Positions 1-6,865 of a stretch of 14,017 nt of DNA are shown here, one piece after another (positions within the stretch are counted from its first letter, which is position 1; each line of letters begins with the position of its first letter). Origin of the DNA: JAISFI01 sp031552335 (GTDB taxonomy: Bacteria > Bacteroidota > Bacteroidia > Bacteroidales > Azobacteroidaceae). The translations under genes were made by a program, and so were the position numbers. Location: positions 1-14,017 of the forward strand of contig JAVBMQ010000098.1 of the NCBI GenBank assembly GCA_031552335.1. Reading direction: 5' to 3'. The notes under the pieces are model-generated. The model was not told where the DNA came from and ran no database searches. It was given only the letters and a program-made list of their open reading frames with translations.

Positions 1-650
1 CATTGGATCTGACTGAAAGGTGGTTGGATCGTTGCCTGAAAAGATTTCATGAAACAGAAGAAAAATATGGATATAAACAAAGCCTTTTCCCTATTGTACA
101 AGGTTGTGTTTATCCTGATCTGAGAAAGAGAGCAGCGGAAAATGTGGCTTCCAAGGGTGCAGATGGCAATGCTATCGGTGGTTTGGCTGTCGGTGAACCT
201 ACCGAAAAAATGTATGAAATGGTGGAGTTGGTTAATGAAGTCTTGCCTCAAAATAAACCTCGTTATCTGATGGGGGTAGGGACTCCCGCAAATTTATTGG
301 AGTGCATAGAACGGGGAGTAGATATGTTTGATTGTATCATGCCTACACGGAATGGCCGTAACGGACAATTATTTACAAAAAATGGCATTATGAATATGCG
401 TAACAAGAAGTGGGCGAATGATTTTTCTCCTATTGAGAGAGAAGGAGCTTCTTCTGTGGATTTATTGTATTCCAAGGCATATCTTCGCCATTTATTCATC
501 GTAGATGAAATACTGGCATTACAAATAGCTTCCATTCACAACCTGACATTTTATTTGTGGCTTGTAAAGGAAGCCCGGAAGCATATTATAGTGGGCGATT
601 TTGTGTCCTGGAAAAAAGAGATGGTTATCCGAGTACAACAACGTTTATAA
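1..650 (+). CDS. tgt: Queuine tRNA-ribosyltransferase, 3' part (5' end outside window)
   Basis: Tgt exchanges the wobble guanine of GUN-anticodon tRNAs for a queuosine precursor base (preQ1 in bacteria). About 215 residues are visible, and the reading frame is open to the window edge. The TTG at base 3 is an internal leucine codon, not a start. Family motifs seen are GGLAVGEP (fragment residues 59-66) and the active-site block VDMFDCIMPTRNGRNG (106-121), whose second Asp (D110) aligns with the catalytic nucleophile. The C-terminal YSKAYLRHL and SIHNL segments also fit. Oddity: the three zinc-binding cysteines of E. coli-type Tgt align without gaps to Gly148, Ser150 and Asp153, while the histidine ligand (H179) is kept. 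The gene ends 13 bases before the methyltransferase start, suggesting co-transcription. The identity is secure; the N-terminal third or so, including the other catalytic Asp, is not visible. Confidence 0.95.
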   Translation, partial: LDLTERWLDRCLKRFHETEEKYGYKQSLFPIVQGCVYPDLRKRAAENVASKGADGNAIGGLAVGEPTEKMYEMVELVNEVLPQNKPRYLMGVGTPANLLECIERGVDMFDCIMPTRNGRNGQLFTKNGIMNMRNKKWANDFSPIEREGASSVDLLYSKAYLRHLFIVDEILALQIASIHNLTFYLWLVKEARKHIIVGDFVSWKKEMVIRVQQRL

Positions 651-663
651 TATTTGACTTGAT

Positions 664-1548
664 ATGAATAAGATTGAATGTCCTGTTTGCGGAAATATGA
701 TTGATTCGGTCATGCTTCATGTGAAAGACCATAGTGTAAGCAATGAATTTTTTGACATTTGTCAATGTGTAAAATGTTCTTATGCTTGTACATTACCCCA
801 ACCCGATCCTTTTGATATCGGGAGATATTATGAAACCAAATCGTATGTTTCCCATTCAGAAACAAGAAAGGGAATTGTCAATAAATTATATCATATTGTC
901 AGGAGAAAAAATACGAAGAATAAGTTGTCAGTAGTGAAGCGCTATGCTGTTAATAGAGACAATTTATTGGATGTCGGTTGTGGTACCGGTTATTTTTTAT
1001 CCGCTTGTCTGAGAAAAGGCTGGAAAGTAGATGGCGTAGAAATTAATGATCATGCCCGTATTACAGCTGAAGGACGTACCCAACAGTCTTTATATCCTTC
1101 TGTGGATAAGCTTTTAGAGACAGGGAAGCGATATGATGCCATTACTTTATGGCATGTGTTCGAGCATTTTTTTGATATTAATACTTCTTTGCAACAATTG
1201 AAGAGTCTGTTAAATCCGGATGGTGTATTGATTATAGCATTACCTAACCCAGTTAGCTATGATGCCCAATATTATAAAGAATTCTGGGCTGCATATGATG
1301 TACCTCGACATCTTTCTCATTTCACCCCGGTTTCATTTTATCATCTGACACAAAAACATGGATTGAAGATAAAAAAAATCATCCCCATGAAATTTGATTC
1401 TTATTATATTAGCATGTTAAGTGAAGGATTGAAAGGCTCCGGCAAAATATTTTCCTTTCTAAAAGGCTTCTGTTTAGGTTGGAAATCAAATAGTAAAGCA
1501 AGAAAAACTCAAAATTATTCCAGTCTGATATATATCGTTAAAAATTAG
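664..1548 (+). CDS. Class I SAM-dependent methyltransferase with N-terminal zinc-ribbon-like segment
   Basis: A 294-residue soluble protein. The N-terminus carries CPVC (C6, C9) and a second cluster CQCVKC (C33-C38), consistent with a small zinc ribbon. A Rossmann-type SAM-binding core follows: motif I is LLDVGCGTGYF (101-111), an acidic residue follows at the end of strand 2 (GVEIND, 124-129), and LWHVFEHFFD (162-171) is the post-motif often seen in the Methyltransf_23/11 group. WAAYDVPRHLSHF (208-220) is also typical of that group. The substrate cannot be read from the sequence; relatives act on sugars, lipids or small molecules. The gap to tgt is only 13 bases, so the two are probably transcribed together. 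The last codons and TAG stop lie inside the left arm of inverted repeat element 1. There is no membrane segment or signal peptide. Confidence 0.85.
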   Translation: MNKIECPVCGNMIDSVMLHVKDHSVSNEFFDICQCVKCSYACTLPQPDPFDIGRYYETKSYVSHSETRKGIVNKLYHIVRRKNTKNKLSVVKRYAVNRDNLLDVGCGTGYFLSACLRKGWKVDGVEINDHARITAEGRTQQSLYPSVDKLLETGKRYDAITLWHVFEHFFDINTSLQQLKSLLNPDGVLIIALPNPVSYDAQYYKEFWAAYDVPRHLSHFTPVSFYHLTQKHGLKIKKIIPMKFDSYYISMLSEGLKGSGKIFSFLKGFCLGWKSNSKARKTQNYSSLIYIVKN

Positions 1549-1640
1549 AAATTTTGAATTCTGAATTTTGAATTAAAATAAGAAAATGTTTTTCCCTGTA
1601 TCTATTAATTCAGAATTCAGAATTCAAAATTCAAAATTTT
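1541..1640. repeat. Element 1: AT-rich long inverted repeat between convergent genes
   Basis: The left arm (1541-1575) and right arm (1606-1640, or 1605 if one more base is counted) are inverted copies matching at 31 of 35 positions, separated by about 29 unrelated bases. The arms are built from a 7-base unit AATTTTG/AATTCTG repeated in tandem. The left arm carries the methyltransferase stop TAG, and the right arm reaches into the hppA stop (1639-1641). A transcript from either side would fold into a long hairpin, so it may act as a bidirectional transcription terminator. It is nearly identical in plan to element 2 (7810-7904), including the position of a 3-base arm mismatch (AGA opposite TTG). 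It has no long T-run directly after the stem, so it is not a textbook intrinsic terminator. Confidence 0.8.
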
Positions 1641-3849
1641 AAAACAGACTCCAAGCCACAGTAAGTCCTGCCATCACAATCGAAACCATACTCATCAGTT
1701 TGATAAGGATGTTAAGGCTGGGCCCGGATGTGTCTTTGAATGGATCTCCTACAGTGTCTCCTACTACAGTCGCTTTATGTACATCAGAACCTTTACCACC
1801 GTGATTGCCTTCTTCTACGAATTTTTTAGCATTGTCCCAGGCTCCTCCGGCATTAGCCATGAATACGGCCAAAACAAAACCGGAACCTAATCCACCGATC
1901 AAAAGTCCCATTACTCCGGCAACACCGAAAATCAGACCGGTCAGAATCGGAGCTAAAATGGCAAGAATAGAAGGTAATAACATTTCTTTTTGTGCTCCTT
2001 TGGTAGAAATCTCAACGCAACGGGCATAGTCGGGTGTTGCTTCTCCGGTAAGTATACCTTTGATTTCGCGGAACTGACGGCGAACTTCTTCTACCATGCT
2101 TTGAGCTGCTCTACCTACTGCATTCATCGTTAAACCACAGAATAAGAATGACATCATTGATCCGATGAAAACACCTACTAATACTAATGGGTTCATCAGG
2201 TTGACCTGGAAGAAGTTCATCATGTCAATAATATTTGAGTCTGCCAGATTATCTTTTCCAATGGCATTCAAAAATGCTTCTGCTTTTTCGGGAACATGTC
2301 CGAAACCTATTTTTATTTCTTCCATATAGGAAGCTAAAAGGGCTAATGCAGTTAATGCTGCGGATCCGATGGCGAAACCTTTTCCGGTAGCAGCAGTGGT
2401 ATTTCCGAGAGCATCTAATGCATCGGTACGTTTGCGGACTTCCGGTTCGAGGTGACTCATTTCTGCATTTCCTCCGGCATTATCGGCGATAGGACCATAG
2501 GCGTCTGTAGCTAAAGTTATACCTAAAGTAGAAAGCATACCTACTGCTGCAATACCGATTCCGTATAGACCAAGACTCAGATTTTCAGCAGTCAACATAT
2601 TCGCTATGTCAAAATTAATGGCGCATAAAAAAGCCAGAATGATGGCTATCCCAATGGTAATGACCGGAATAGCGGTAGATAGCATGCCTAATCCGATTCC
2701 GGAGATGATTACGGTAGCCGGACCGGTGGCTCCACTTGCCGATACTCTTTGTGTGGGTTTGTACGAATGGGATGTGTAATATTCCGTTGCTTGTCCGATG
2801 ATTACTCCGGCCAGCAAACCTGTGATCACAGAAAAGGAAATACCTACCCAGTTGGTGATATTCAATAAATATAAGATTCCAAAAGTAGATATGGCAATCA
2901 GGATGGAGCTTCCGTTAACTCCTTTTCCTAATGATCCGAGCAATTGTTTCATATTGGCTCCTTCCTTTGTGCGAACAAAGAAAATACCAAGAATGGAAAG
3001 AATAATACCTACTGCTGCAATCAACATAGGGGCAAAAACAGCTTTCATTTGCATGTCGGGAGAACTGAAAAATGCAGAAGCTCCCAATGCTGCTGTTGCG
3101 AGAATAGATCCGCAATAACTTTCATATAAGTCAGCTCCCATACCTGCAACGTCACCCACATTGTCACCGACGTTATCGGCAATGGTAGCCGGGTTTCTTG
3201 GATCATCTTCAGGAATACCGGCTTCTACTTTACCAACCAAATCAGCGCCTACGTCAGCAGCTTTGGTATAAATACCACCTCCTACACGGGCGAACAAGGC
3301 TTGAGTAGAGGCTCCCATCCCAAAGGTAAGCATGGTTGTTGTGATGATAACCATATTTTGTGCTACAGAAGCATCATAAAAAGCATTTAATAATAAGAAC
3401 CACAGTGAGATATCTAATAATCCCAGACCAACAACCGTTAATCCCATAACAGCTCCGGCTCTGAAGGCAACTTTCAATCCACTATCTAAAGATCTGCGGG
3501 CGGCATTGGCTGTACGGGCTGATGCATGAGTGGCTGTACGCATACCGATAAATCCTGCCAATCCGGAAAAAAATCCTCCGGTAAGGAAGGCGAAAGGAAC
3601 CCATGGATTCTGTACGTGGAAAACATAAGCCAATACGGCAAAAAAGATAGCCAATATGACAAAGACAATAGAGACGACTTTGTATTGTTGTTTGAGATAA
3701 GCCATTGCTCCTTTTCTTACATGTGAAGCAATTTCTTTCATTACATCCGTGCCTTCGCTTTCTTTCATCATCGACTTGAAAAAATAATAAGCAAAACCTA
3801 ATGCCAAAAGAGATGCGGCCGGAACCAGCCAAAAGATGTTTGTAACCAT
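1639..3849 (-). CDS. hppA: Membrane-bound ion-pumping pyrophosphatase (K+-dependent type, probably Na+ or Na+/H+)
   Basis: A 736-residue integral membrane protein with many hydrophobic helices, full length for the family. It hydrolyses cytoplasmic pyrophosphate and pumps cations across the inner membrane. The catalytic loops are present: EDDPRNPATIADNVGDNVGD (214-233), TDAYGPIADNAGGNAEM (448-464) and GDTVGDPFKDTSGP (697-710). At the family switch GNTTAATGKG (482-491), Ala486 and Gly489 occupy the positions that are Lys and Thr in K+-independent enzymes, so this should be the K+-dependent class. Glu243 in DLYESY is the arrangement seen in Na+-transporting members. T90, F94 and D146 agree with residues I recall as signatures of the dual Na+/H+ subfamily described in Bacteroides vulgatus. 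The start ATG (3847-3849) gives a typical N-terminal helix. A weak -7-like box (TACTTTTA on the minus strand, 3880-3887) lies upstream. It is convergent with the methyltransferase gene. Confidence 0.97.
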   Translation of the reverse strand: MVTNIFWLVPAASLLALGFAYYFFKSMMKESEGTDVMKEIASHVRKGAMAYLKQQYKVVSIVFVILAIFFAVLAYVFHVQNPWVPFAFLTGGFFSGLAGFIGMRTATHASARTANAARRSLDSGLKVAFRAGAVMGLTVVGLGLLDISLWFLLLNAFYDASVAQNMVIITTTMLTFGMGASTQALFARVGGGIYTKAADVGADLVGKVEAGIPEDDPRNPATIADNVGDNVGDVAGMGADLYESYCGSILATAALGASAFFSSPDMQMKAVFAPMLIAAVGIILSILGIFFVRTKEGANMKQLLGSLGKGVNGSSILIAISTFGILYLLNITNWVGISFSVITGLLAGVIIGQATEYYTSHSYKPTQRVSASGATGPATVIISGIGLGMLSTAIPVITIGIAIILAFLCAINFDIANMLTAENLSLGLYGIGIAAVGMLSTLGITLATDAYGPIADNAGGNAEMSHLEPEVRKRTDALDALGNTTAATGKGFAIGSAALTALALLASYMEEIKIGFGHVPEKAEAFLNAIGKDNLADSNIIDMMNFFQVNLMNPLVLVGVFIGSMMSFLFCGLTMNAVGRAAQSMVEEVRRQFREIKGILTGEATPDYARCVEISTKGAQKEMLLPSILAILAPILTGLIFGVAGVMGLLIGGLGSGFVLAVFMANAGGAWDNAKKFVEEGNHGGKGSDVHKATVVGDTVGDPFKDTSGPSLNILIKLMSMVSIVMAGLTVAWSLF

Positions 3850-3959
3850 ATGATATAGATTTTTTAATTAACTTGGGCGTAAAAGTAAACATTTTGCGGG
3901 AATTTTTATTAACATTGCAAAAGAAATTAATATAAACAACTGTGAATGCTGAGGAAAAG

Positions 3960-4736
3960 ATGAAAAAATCATCAAAATGTGCATTAGGATTGGCCCTGAG
4001 TGGCGGTGGAGCCAAAGGTTTTGCCCATCCGGGAGTGTTGAAGGCAATGGAAGAGTTTGGATTGGCTCCGGATATTATTGCCGGAACAAGCGCCGGTGCT
4101 TTGGCCGGTGTTTTGTATGCTGATGGATATACCCCGGAAGAAATCATAGAATTATTTATCGGATTGGAGTTTAAACAATTTGCAGAATTCCAATTTCCGA
4201 AAGCGGGAATATTTAATACTACCGGATTTCGTAGTTTTTTAAAAAAACATTTGCGGGCAAAAACATTTGAAGAACTAAAAATCCCATTACTTGTTATAAC
4301 AACAGATTTGGATGATGGGGTCAGTGTGGCTTTTGATAAAGGTCCGCTGGTCGATCCTGTTATTGCATCTTGCAGTATCCCGATCGTTTTTTCTCCGGTC
4401 GTTATAGACGGAGTACATTATGTGGATGGCGGTTTGTTTCGCAATTTTCCGGTAACCAATATCCGGGATGTCTGTGAAACAGTGATTGGTGTGAATGTGG
4501 CTCCTTTGATTGCCAAAAAATACAATCAGACCATCCTGAATATTGCAGAAAGATCTTATCACTATATGTTCAGGGCGAATACGCTTACAGATCGATTGTT
4601 GTGTGATATTTTAATAGAAACGGAAGAATTTGCTAACTTCAAAACTTTTGATTTGGTGAATATCAGAAAAATATTTAACATCGGATATGAAGTGGCATCT
4701 AAAGTGTTGAAAGAAAAATTGAATGTAAAAAAATAA
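3960..4736 (+). CDS. Patatin-like phospholipase family protein
   Basis: A 258-residue predicted serine acyl hydrolase of the bacterial patatin (RssA-like) group. The oxyanion-hole motif GGGAKG (15-20), the nucleophile elbow GTSAG with Ser44 (42-46), and the Asp of the catalytic dyad in DGG (156-158) are all present, so it should be active on acyl esters or phospholipids. No signal peptide or membrane segment is evident, so it is likely cytoplasmic or peripheral. I chose the ATG at 3960 because GAGGA sits 4 bases upstream and MKKSSK leads directly into the first strand. An in-frame GTG at 3942 would add only six residues. It is divergent from hppA (about 110 bases between starts) and 27 bases upstream of the GH13 gene with no terminator visible between, so the two probably form an operon. 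The lipid substrate is unknown. Confidence 0.88.
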   Translation: MKKSSKCALGLALSGGGAKGFAHPGVLKAMEEFGLAPDIIAGTSAGALAGVLYADGYTPEEIIELFIGLEFKQFAEFQFPKAGIFNTTGFRSFLKKHLRAKTFEELKIPLLVITTDLDDGVSVAFDKGPLVDPVIASCSIPIVFSPVVIDGVHYVDGGLFRNFPVTNIRDVCETVIGVNVAPLIAKKYNQTILNIAERSYHYMFRANTLTDRLLCDILIETEEFANFKTFDLVNIRKIFNIGYEVASKVLKEKLNVKK

Positions 4737-4763
4737 AAAACTTATTATTCTATACTTATATAT

Positions 4764-6455
4764 ATGGAGCAATTACAAAAGGTGGTGATTTACCAGGTGT
4801 TTACCCGCTTGTTCGGGAATGATAACAAAACCAACAAATCCAATGGTACAAAAGAAGAAAATGGTGTTGGAAAATTTTCGTCGTTTACACCTAAAGCTTT
4901 AAAAGCAATCCGGCAAATGGGAGTTACTCATATATGGTATACAGGGGTTATTGCCCATGCTACCAAAACAGATTATACAGCAGATGGAATAAGAAAAGAT
5001 CATCCGGGGGTGGTGAAGGGAAATGCCGGTTCTCCATATGCTATCAAAGATTATTATGATGTAGATCCTGATTTGGCAAATGTAGTTTCTGACCGGATGT
5101 CTGAATTTGAAAATCTTATCCAATGTACCCATAAGGAGGGTTTGAAGGTTATTCTGGATTTTGTGCCTAATCATGTCGCCCGGCAGTATCATTCTGGTGC
5201 AAAGCCCACAAAAATACCGGATCTGGGAGAAAAGGATAATGTACATACAACATTTTCTCCTGCCAATAATTTTTATTACATGCCTGGTCAATCTTTAAAG
5301 CCACAGTTTGATACAGTGGTTAACGGGGAACCTTATAAAGAATTTCCGGCAAAAGTGACCGGCAATGATTGTTTTTCGGCGCATCCGGCAATGAATGACT
5401 GGTATGAAACCGTCAAATTGAATTATGGATTGGATTACCTGAATGGCAAAACTAAGTTTTTTGATCCCTTACCAGATACCTGGCAAAGAATGTTGGAAAT
5501 ATTACTTTTCTGGGCTTCCAAAAAAATAGATGGATTCCGTTGTGATATGGCAGAAATGGTGCCTGTAGAATTTTGGAATTGGGCAATCCCGAGAGTTAAA
5601 GCCAAACATCCCGGAATAATTTTTATTGCAGAAGTATATAATCCCGAAGAATACAGAAATTATATTTTTAATGGAAAGTTTGATTATTTGTACGACAAAG
5701 TAGGCTTATACGATACTCTTCGCGCCATCACTTGTGATATACAAACTACAAAGGCGATTACCGGTTGTTGGCAATCATTAGAGGGCATACAGGAAAAAAT
5801 GCTTAACTTTCTGGAGAATCATGACGAACAACGCATTGCTTCTGCTTTTTTTGCCAGGGATTCATGGAAAGCTCTGCCGGCAATGATTATAACGGCTACA
5901 ATGCATGTAAATCCGGTGATGATTTATTTCGGACAGGAATTAGGCGAAAAAGGAATGGATGCAGAAGGTTTCAGCGGACAAGATGGGCGTACTACTATTT
6001 TTGACTATTGGGGATTAGAATCCATACAAAACTGGAGAAATGGTGATAAATATAATACTTCTCTCTTAACCCCGGAACAAAAGAAATTAAAAACATTCTA
6101 TGCCCGCTTATTAAATTTGTGCAATGAAGAAGCATCCATCAATCAAGGACTTTTTTACGATTTGATGTACGCTAATTACGACAACCCTCATTTCAATGCC
6201 GACAGGCAATACGCCTACATCCGTCAGTCCGGTAAAGAAATGCTACTGATTGTCGTAAATTTTGAGGGTAGAGATATCGATGTATCTATAAATATACCCC
6301 AACATGCCTTTGATTACATGAAAATCAAACCCTCCAAACTATCTCAGCCTGTTGATTTGTTAACGGGAGAAAAACTTTCATGTGATTTAACATCGTTCCA
6401 GGCATCAGTGAACATTAAAGCATATTCCGGTAGAATTTTGAAATTTACATTTTGA
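4764..6455 (+). CDS. Alpha-amylase family glycoside hydrolase (GH13), cytoplasmic
   Basis: A 563-residue enzyme with all four conserved GH13 regions: DFVPNH (132-137), GFRCD with nucleophile Asp261, FIAE with acid/base Glu290, and ENHD (351-354) with the transition-state-stabilising Asp354. The (beta/alpha)8 barrel runs to about residue 470, and a C-terminal beta domain follows, ending in RILKFTF. There is no signal peptide (starts MEQLQKVVIYQVF), so it should act in the cytoplasm on imported maltooligosaccharides or stored glycogen rather than on extracellular starch. Exact specificity (hydrolase or transferase, alpha-1,4 or alpha-1,6) cannot be decided by eye. It is not beside a susC/susD pair. 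It follows the patatin gene closely. A 14-base perfect palindrome (6454-6467) begins at the stop codon and could form a weak hairpin in the transcript end. Confidence 0.92.
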   Translation: MEQLQKVVIYQVFTRLFGNDNKTNKSNGTKEENGVGKFSSFTPKALKAIRQMGVTHIWYTGVIAHATKTDYTADGIRKDHPGVVKGNAGSPYAIKDYYDVDPDLANVVSDRMSEFENLIQCTHKEGLKVILDFVPNHVARQYHSGAKPTKIPDLGEKDNVHTTFSPANNFYYMPGQSLKPQFDTVVNGEPYKEFPAKVTGNDCFSAHPAMNDWYETVKLNYGLDYLNGKTKFFDPLPDTWQRMLEILLFWASKKIDGFRCDMAEMVPVEFWNWAIPRVKAKHPGIIFIAEVYNPEEYRNYIFNGKFDYLYDKVGLYDTLRAITCDIQTTKAITGCWQSLEGIQEKMLNFLENHDEQRIASAFFARDSWKALPAMIITATMHVNPVMIYFGQELGEKGMDAEGFSGQDGRTTIFDYWGLESIQNWRNGDKYNTSLLTPEQKKLKTFYARLLNLCNEEASINQGLFYDLMYANYDNPHFNADRQYAYIRQSGKEMLLIVVNFEGRDIDVSINIPQHAFDYMKIKPSKLSQPVDLLTGEKLSCDLTSFQASVNIKAYSGRILKFTF

Positions 6456-6488
6456 TTTCATGAAATCTTCCGATTTTCACAAAATACC

Positions 6489-6518
6489 TGTAGAGACGCA
6501 ATGCAGTGCGTCTCTACA
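6489..6518. repeat. Small palindromic repeat with GTAGAGACGC arms
   Basis: TGTAGAGACGCA (6489-6500) and TGCGTCTCTACA (6507-6518) are perfect 12-base inverted arms around a 6-base centre ATGCAG. From memory, palindromes with GTAGAGACG-type arms are dispersed at high copy in many Bacteroidota and cyanobacterial genomes, so this is probably a REP-like or miniature mobile repeat rather than a regulator of the neighbouring genes. It lies 33 bases after the GH13 stop, where the hairpin could also aid termination or protect mRNA ends. Copy number cannot be judged from this window; there is only one copy here. Confidence 0.75.
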
Positions 6519-6651
6519 AAGGATGTAAAAAATACAACTACTGCAATCATCACACAAATATTCAAAGACGCAAAAATCACGTCAGTTGCAATCATTACAA
6601 AGATCACAAAAAACACAGTCAAAGAATAATCACATCACCTGCAAATTCCAC

Positions 6652-6688
6652 CCGGGCTTTATGCCCGGATATCCCCTTAAATAAGGGG
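6652..6688. repeat. Tandem pair of small GC-rich hairpins
   Basis: CCGGGC (6652-6657) and GCCCGG (6663-6668) form a 6-bp stem with a TTTAT loop. Four bases later CCCCTTA (6673-6679) and TAAGGGG (6682-6688) form a 7-bp stem with only two bases between the arms. They stand out as the only strong G+C stems in an AT-rich stretch. No T-run follows directly, so they are not convincing intrinsic terminators. They may be part of the same composite repeat as 6708-6814. Confidence 0.5.
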
Positions 6689-6707
6689 TTAAGGGTTCTT
6701 TTCTTGC

Positions 6708-6766
6708 TGTCAAAATGCTGTCCGAAGCGAAAGAGCCGCAGGCGATTGAGTAAGTTCATTTTGACA
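6708..6766. repeat. 10-bp inverted repeat enclosing a 39-base core
   Basis: TGTCAAAATG (6708-6717) is perfectly repeated in inverse as CATTTTGACA (6757-6766). The enclosed core (6718-6756) is richer in G+C than its surroundings and contains GCCGCAGGCG. My recollection is that this core, together with the following T7/A7 hairpin, recurs in intergenic regions of Bacteroidales genomes and is sometimes mis-annotated as a protein fragment reading FFGYFFWRSKK. That would make it a dispersed non-coding repeat or structured RNA element. That recollection could not be checked here. Confidence 0.5.
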
Positions 6767-6782
6767 AGAGCGCCTTTTTTTG

Positions 6783-6814
6783 GTTACTTTTTTTGGCGCA
6801 GCAAAAAAAGTGAC
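6783..6814. repeat. T7/A7 hairpin upstream of the prs promoter
   Basis: GTTAC-T7-G (6783-6795) pairs with C-A7-GTGAC (6802-6814), a 13-bp stem with one G-U pair and the 6-base loop GCGCAG. An alternative pairing exists: GCGCC (6770-6774) can pair with GGCGC (6795-6799), which would exclude the main hairpin. The hairpin ends about 12 bases before the -7-like box of prs, so it is probably upstream of the prs transcript and belongs either to the end of the upstream unit or to a dispersed repeat. Confidence 0.5.
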
Positions 6815-6826
6815 AAAGATTTTGAT

Positions 6827-6834
6827 TACTTTTG
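6827..6834 (+). promoter_or_regulatory. Putative -7 promoter box of prs
   Basis: TACTTTTG matches the Bacteroidota -7 consensus TAnnTTTG exactly and lies 31 bases before the prs ATG. No clear TTTG -33 box is found at the usual 19-21 base spacing, where the A-run of the hairpin lies instead, so the assignment is tentative. Confidence 0.45.
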
Positions 6835-6865
6835 CCCCATAATCCAAAAATATCAATTTTGTCCT

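Larger units (their letters stand above)
6456..6865. other. 410-base gene-free region filled with palindromes, ahead of prs
   Basis: No credible gene is seen. The frame open through it is just the upstream extension of prs and encodes low-quality, Lys/Arg/His-rich sequence. In order it holds: the palindrome GATTTCATGAAATC (6454-6467); a 30-base palindrome (6489-6518); a near-direct repeat GCAATCATCACA / GCAATCATTACA (6543-6554 and 6588-6599); two small GC-rich hairpins (6652-6688); a 10-bp inverted repeat enclosing 39 bases (6708-6766); a T7/A7 hairpin (6783-6814); and a promoter-like box (6827-6834). The cluster looks like several small non-coding repeats accumulated in one spot. Confidence 0.7.

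Noticed and set aside
1541..1640. CRISPR-like or tandem array reading of the AATTTTG repeats
   Set aside because: The units are 7 bases, contiguous and without spacers, and arranged as two inverted arms.
3942..3959. GTG start for the patatin-like protein
   Set aside because: The ATG at 3960 has GAGGA just upstream and gives a natural start to the first strand; the extension adds only six residues.
3482..4147. 221-codon minus-strand open frame across the hppA start and patatin gene
   Set aside because: It lies antisense to the patatin motifs and in another frame of hppA, and has no family-like sequence.
6783..6814. T7/A7 hairpin as a classical intrinsic terminator
   Set aside because: The stem is mostly A-T, the loop side holds the G+C, and no T-run follows the 3' arm.
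6506..6865. Upstream extension of the prs frame by 120 codons
   Set aside because: The added protein is low-complexity and basic and encoded by palindromic repeats. PRPP synthetase similarity and normal length begin at the ATG at 6866.
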